Positions 58,886 to 64,000 of a stretch of DNA of 64,000 bases are shown one piece after another. Position numbers and translations under genes: made by a program. Source of the stretch: Labyrinthula sp. Ha. Its lineage: Eukaryota; Sar; Bigyra; Labyrinthulida; Labyrinthulaceae. The first letter of the stretch is position 1. Every line of letters starts with the position of its first letter. The notes under the pieces are model-generated. The model was not told the origin of the DNA and did not search any database. It saw only the letters and a list, made by a program, of their open reading frames with translations. The stretch is from contig JAALGZ010000087.1 in NCBI GenBank assembly GCA_015227615.1, positions 1 to 64,000 of the forward strand, in the 5' to 3' direction.

Positions 58886-61050
58886 GCCAGGAAAGGTAGT
58901 ACATCGTCTCCTTCCATCCTCAAATCCTTAGGATACTTCTTGACGTACATAATATTCGCTTTTCGTTGCTTCTTGTAAGGAATGACATAATCTCTATATA
59001 ATGATCTGGCTAAACTGGATTCATTCCTTTCCTTCTCTAAATATTTTATAATGGTATATTTGGCATCTATCCATAACGTGTCGAATAATTGCCAATCTGT
59101 ATCAAGGGCATCTAATCCGCGCCACTTAACCTTTAAATACGTTCTGTTGTCTATTTCCTGCAGGTCCAAAATCTTCTCTAGTTGGAAACGTCCTGCATTG
59201 TAAAGGTATACCTCTTTGATTTCTTCTGTCATGAGCTGCTCTTTACCATCATAGAAACGTATTCTTCTGGAATGTACCTCCATTTCGTTGCCCATCAGGT
59301 CTTGGACAAGATAAAGGTTTTCTCCAATAATATCCTTGATGATGGCTGGTCCGAGCCATCTTAATTGCAACTTGTCTTTGACCAAACTCGTTCCAGCTAT
59401 GCTAAACATAATATAATCTCCTATTCCATATTGAATCTGATCTGGATGGATATTTTTATTGAAGCGCTTCTGATGTCGATCGCGTTCCCTCAGCAAGTAA
59501 CTCTGGAGGGAATTGTCATTAGTGTTCAACTCTTGTATCAGTTGCTTCATGTGACTGTAGAAAAATTCTTTATTCTCGTATTGGATGAATCTTTCCTGAT
59601 CCCATATGGGTATCGCTGGAATTTCTATATTGCTTCTTACTAGAGGATTTCGTAACTCTGGGTCTATTCCTAATATTTTTCCTTCTATGTCTCTGCCGCT
59701 GTAGATCTGGTTAGGTGTCAAGTTTCCTTTTGATTTAATCGGATGGTTATTGATGTGACCCATTACTGTATTTAAAAGTTTTCTCCATTTACTCAATGGA
59801 AGCCCTAGTTCGCTGGTGAGACTCCGGAAGATACGGATGATCTCTCGGTTACGCCTCTCCACTGGCCCATTAGACCAGGGGGAGTAAGCAATCGACAGGC
59901 GTCGGGAGTAGCCCATCCTCCTGTCCAATTCTTTGGCAATCTGGTTACAGAAGTGGCTCCCTTTATCTGAGGCAATTACTGCCCTCCCGGATAAGCCTAA
60001 AATTGCTGCCCAGGAGGTTATGCCTTCTATGTAGCCTTCAACATTGCAATGTCTCTGGTAGAAAAGCCATGTTTTACGTGAAAAATCGTCAACAATGGAT
60101 AATAAATATCCATTGTAGATGGATATATAATCGGTGTGAAGTAAAATGTTAGGTCGTTTGGCATGGGGGAGCCGTCCAATGGGTCTCCTAACCAATGCGG
60201 GAAACTCATCACAGTGGAGACAGAGCACGTGGAGTCTATTCAAATACTCCCTCAACTTCCTTTTACTTATTTCAAAAGAGAATTTCTCTAAATGAAACAT
60301 CTCGGAGTCCACTGAACTATGTCCCTCGGCAATATGTGTATGGAAAATGAGCCTTGGAACCAGTGAATTCGGTATCAATATCTTATCTTCCTTCACCAAC
60401 AAATCATTTTTTATTTTCATACTTGGATTTTTAGTAACTTCTTTCTGGTGCTGCTTCAATTCTTTAATGGTAATTGCTTCCCATTTGTTCTTGTAGCTCG
60501 GGTGAAGGAAGGAAATCCTGCAGTCCCTCCATTTAAACCAAGAGGGATCATCGGCTTTCTCGTCTATAATGTCTGGTAGGGGCTCTTTTTCCAAGTCTAG
60601 GGGGTTTATAGTCTTGTTCCTTTCCCTAGTTGTAACCGCCTGCGCTCGCAACTTTATTTTACCAAACAATATGTTTCCATCCTTGTCAGTATTCCTAATA
60701 ATATTTATTGGTTCCTTCATAACTTCCACCGGAAAACCCCAACGGGAGAGCAAATCCGCAAATCGATTATGCTCCCCCGAATAATGGAGCACTTCCAGGT
60801 GAAACTTCTGGAGCATGATAGCCCACCGTTGGAGCCTGCTAAGAGATGAGGCTTTCACAGTCTTTGGTGGGCTAAAAATATAAATTAAATTACGATGATC
60901 GGTAAGTATGCGGATGGGAATCTTAGTTCCGCATGTCATGTATTCAAATCTCAGCAATGATTTAATGATGGGTACCATTTCTTTTTCTGAAACCGACCAT
61001 GCCAGCTCTGGTCCTTTAAAGGTACCAGATAAGAAGTATACTGGCTTTAC

Positions 61051-61660
61051 TATTTGATCATCTGTCAATCTGAACTTTTCTGGCCTTGCTTCATTCACTA
61101 CTAATATATTTGGATTTTTTCTAGATGCCAGAAGGTGATTTATATATTTAAAATCGGTTTCATTTTTATCCTTCTCTAGCTCGTTTATGGTTTCTTGAAT
61201 AATCTCAGGATCTCTTGGAATCGAATCTTGAATTAATACTAGTACTCCTACGGTTTCTTCTAATGACAATGTGCCAGCTTGATACTCTTTAATACAATCC
61301 AACGCATCTTGAATGTATATATCCGGACTAGCCTCTATCGTGATCTTCCCTCTCCATTTCTGTATGGAGTTCAATGTTTCTTTGGATACCAGCTTTATCT
61401 CGTTCTGTTGAACTAAATTAACGGAGGCTGTCTCCCCCGCCAAAGCCCATTTATCTTTGCTGATGGCGAGAGGTTGTTCCTCTGCTTGGTTTAATACTCT
61501 GTCCAAAACAGTGAAACTGAAATTCTGCTCGTACTCAAAAAACTTTGCACTGTCTGCATGTTTTCCGCTGTAGCCCTCCTCAACATCAACATCTTTTGAA
61601 GGATCTGGATCCTTATTCTCCACCTTCTTTTCTTCTTTTATATTTTGGTGCTCTACTATA
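61051..61660 (-). other. About 200-residue extra segment within RNase H of element C
   Basis: Between the first catalytic strand (LEIYTDASDTHWAAV) and the KPVYFLSG strand, element C has about 203 residues that element A lacks, where the two are separated by only a short turn. The segment is acidic and helical (DPSKDVDVEEGY, LVLIQDSIPRDPEIIQETIN) without a recognised domain. The frame stays open throughout. Confidence 0.75.
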
Positions 61661-64000
61661 TCCTGGTTATCTTTTTCAACTATGGTTATCACTGCTGCCC
61701 AGTGGGTATCTGAGGCATCGGTGTAGATCTCCAACTGCTTCTCGGGAGACATATGTTGCAACGTTATATTTGCAGAGGCTGCAATTAATTTCTTAAATCC
61801 ATAGAAAGTCTCCTTTAAAGTTCCATATTCTACAGCGTCAACAATACTCATTTTACTGCGAAATTTTCTGGGGACCCTTCTACCCCTATCAAGAAAGAGC
61901 TTCTTCTTCAGATCCGTTGCCAACTTCTGCAGTTCCGCTTTAAGTGTACTTAGTTTGGGTATAGCTGGAGCCAGCCAGGCGCTGACATAAAGTATGTCCT
62001 CTAGTTGTCCTAATGTTTTTGGACAGGCCATACTTAATATTTTGTTGAAGTGCTTCGTGGAGAAATTCCAACCGTTGCTCGATATTGTTCTCCCGCACCA
62101 CTCCGTCGTTTTAGTTACGAATATACATTTATTCGCATTAAGTCGAAGGCTGTATTTTATACAGTTCTTCAGTATAGTTCTCAATACACTGAGGAATCCT
62201 GTAAAGGTGGTGGCATATACCAGGGAGTCATCTAGCCACTGTAGGCAGCCATGGTTGGGAGCTCCAAAAACTCCATTGTGTCCCCCCAATATATAAGATA
62301 TCATCCTGGTGCTATATACAAAAGGGGTGTTAATAAATCCCATTGGACTACCAAGAAGTTTGTAGCAACCAAATGGCGTACTGATGTTGAAGTACTTGGC
62401 TGCATCCTCTGATATCGGCAACATGTCGAACCCGCTAAGGGCGTCCAGGGAAGCTATAAATTTGATCTTCTGTGGGAGCCAATTTAGTTGTGCTTCCAAG
62501 TCCACCAAGGAGGCACCACTAACCTCCACCATATTATTCAACTCCCTTAGGTCTATAACCATGCGCCATTTGTTGTTCTTTTTAGGAACCATGAACGCGG
62601 GGGAGGAATATAGTGGGTTAGGCTCGTGTTGAAGCATGCCCATTGCAACTAGATCTTTTATTTTTGTGCGCATCGCTTCTTTTTTTATTCTGTTTAAATC
62701 GCGTGCTGCTGCGCGGAATGGTTTTGCATCCGGTTTTGGTATAACTGGCATTGGAGGGAGAGAGCTCATCTGGGCAATGGACTGTCTGATACCGAAGGCT
62801 GAAAGATTCTCATAATAAGTTTCCATCAAAAGCACGGCCTCTTTATCGGTTAAAATTCCATCTAGTTTTGCTTTCTCTACTTGTTTCTTAATTATTTCTT
62901 TTATCTCCGCCTCTTCCTCCTTCTTCTGGACTTTCAAATTTGGGTAATCACTTCTTGTATTCTCCCCGTATCCTACTTCCCAATTGCTGTCATAGTCCAT
63001 CAGGGTCTCATCCATGGATAAGTTCTGTTGATCCTCCACCTTCGCTGCCAGATCGATGACAGGTCTATAGTTCTTCCATAGGGTTTCCGATCTTATCTGT
63101 TTATAATTCCTCCAAATTATTCCGTTGTGGTCGGAGATTTCTATCTTTGAATTTTGTAGGTCTGGGTGGTTGTCCATTTCCACTCCATCTGATGCTACTT
63201 GTTCATCTAACTTTTTCTCAACAACAGTGTGGACGATACAGTTGGGGTCAATTGTGGCTTTCCCCTTCCCCAAACCTCTTAACTGTTTAATCCAATATGA
63301 CACGTTTTCCTTAGGTGCAGCTGCTCTTTTTGTAACATGTACATCTTTTTGTGTTACCATATTCGCAGAAGGATTTGCACTAATGTGTTGAGCCGCTTGA
63401 TTTAATGTTGTGGTATCGGTAATCCTGTTTTCTTCTAACCCCGCCGCATTTTCTCCAGTATTAACTTGATTTGCAGACTTCGATTCTTGCTTCTTATAAT
63501 TCTTTAATAATGATGGGATATCTAGCTGGTTTCTCATTTGGTATTCTCTTCGTGCCCTTATTGCTTGCTCCTTGGTCGCCGTACATCCAGACGATGGATG
63601 TTCTGAAGATCTGCATTTTGTACAGAGTCCATTCATATAGCAATTTATGAGCTGTGCTTTTAGCACATCAGAATACGTCTCGCTGTTTCGCATTTCTCTG
63701 AGCTTCTGTTGTGCTATTTCCAAGCTGCATTTTATGGGTTTATATCCCTTGAGTATAGTCGTGATTGCATGCGGTTTTGATTGATTCTTCACTGTAGTGA
63801 CACTCTGGTTAGCATTGGCACCATTTTTATCTTGATCTACTTTGTTCTGCTTCTTCGATCTCGTATTTCTAGTGCCTTTTCCACTTCCTGCAGGATATAT
63901 TCTTGACACCCCTTCGTTTATTTGTTGTCTGGTTCTCAAGTCTACTAAATTCCAGTCGAACTGCGATATAGTTTTACTACTCTTCAGAAGAAATGCCTTA

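Larger units (their letters stand above)
57040..64000 (-). mobile_element. Element C: Ty3/Gypsy-like chromodomain retrotransposon with SANT, C-terminal protease and MT-A70
   Basis: One frame runs from the right edge to the stop at 57040, over 2300 codons, without a break; the gag N-terminus and 5' LTR lie beyond the window. It looks whole where visible. Numbering residues from a TTG at 63939: zinc knuckle CX2CX4HX4C (106-119), reverse transcriptase (about 400-640; WLDD at 568-571, nt 62227-62238), RNase H (TDAS near 61714-61725, EKE near 60985, TDH near 60897) split by an extra segment of about 200 residues, integrase (HTDY near 60130, SDKGSHF near 59955, YSPWSNGPVERRN near 59860-59895), chromodomain (about 59050-59180, VKWRGLDALDTDW), SANT (about 58700-58880), aspartic protease (LDSGAT, nt 58336-58347; LLLGNDVL) and MT-A70 (about 57100-57680). 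Gag and pol are one frame, so a single polyprotein is made. Confidence 0.95.

Noticed and set aside
57040-64000. DIRS-type or Copia-type identity for element C
   Set aside because: It has a DDE integrase after RNase H with a chromodomain, and no tyrosine recombinase; domain order RT-RH-INT excludes Copia.
1-64000. tRNA, rRNA, CRISPR, telomere or centromere arrays
   Set aside because: No cloverleaf-type boxes, rRNA-like stretches or long tandem arrays were recognised by eye; short AT and GA runs only.

Overview
The window looks like nuclear DNA of an AT-rich eukaryote, probably a protist, that I cannot place further. A mitochondrial-type 3-hydroxyisobutyryl-CoA hydrolase, a kinase-fold protein, uninterrupted (intron-poor) genes, chromodomain LTR retrotransposons and a hAT transposon all point to a eukaryote. 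Ordinary stop codons are used. I saw no rRNA, tRNA, CRISPR or operon.

Layout: 1-5750 is the 3' part of a Ty3/Gypsy-like retrotransposon on the plus strand (element A). 6452-7441 is a decayed member of a leucine-rich family of about 330 residues that recurs across the window. 7.4-15 kb is mostly non-coding. 15.0-15.8 kb is a second decayed family member. 16066-24230 is a complete-length but heavily decayed Ty3/Gypsy-like element with 202-bp LTRs and an ATAG target duplication (element B). 25.2-26.2 kb is an aldo/keto reductase with a frame change, convergent with an intact family gene (26281-27264). 27.3-36.0 kb is a desert. 36.1-38.4 kb holds the hydrolase and a pseudokinase, tail to tail. 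41.2-43.5 kb holds two convergent intact family genes. 43574-50509 is a hAT transposon with perfect 14-bp inverted ends and a perfect 8-bp target duplication. 51572-52565 is a third decayed family member. 54.0-54.5 kb is a gag-like fossil. 57040-64000 is a very long, uninterrupted Ty3/Gypsy-like polyprotein on the minus strand, running off the window (element C).

The main discovery candidate is the retrotransposon group. Elements A, B and C all carry, after integrase, a chromodomain, a Myb/SANT-like domain and a C-terminal MT-A70 adenine-N6 methyltransferase domain. A and C also have the aspartic protease moved to the C-terminal side, between SANT and methyltransferase, while B has a protease-like segment upstream of reverse transcriptase as usual. 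All three have WLDD instead of YxDD at the polymerase active site. A retroelement that carries chromatin readers and its own adenine methyltransferase could mark its own RNA, cDNA or insertion sites; that role is inference.

The second theme is an unrecognised leucine-rich family with at least six loci (three intact, three decayed). Most of the frame changes I traced in it fall in A or T runs, as do those in the reductase and the transposase, so some apparent pseudogenes may be homopolymer sequencing errors.
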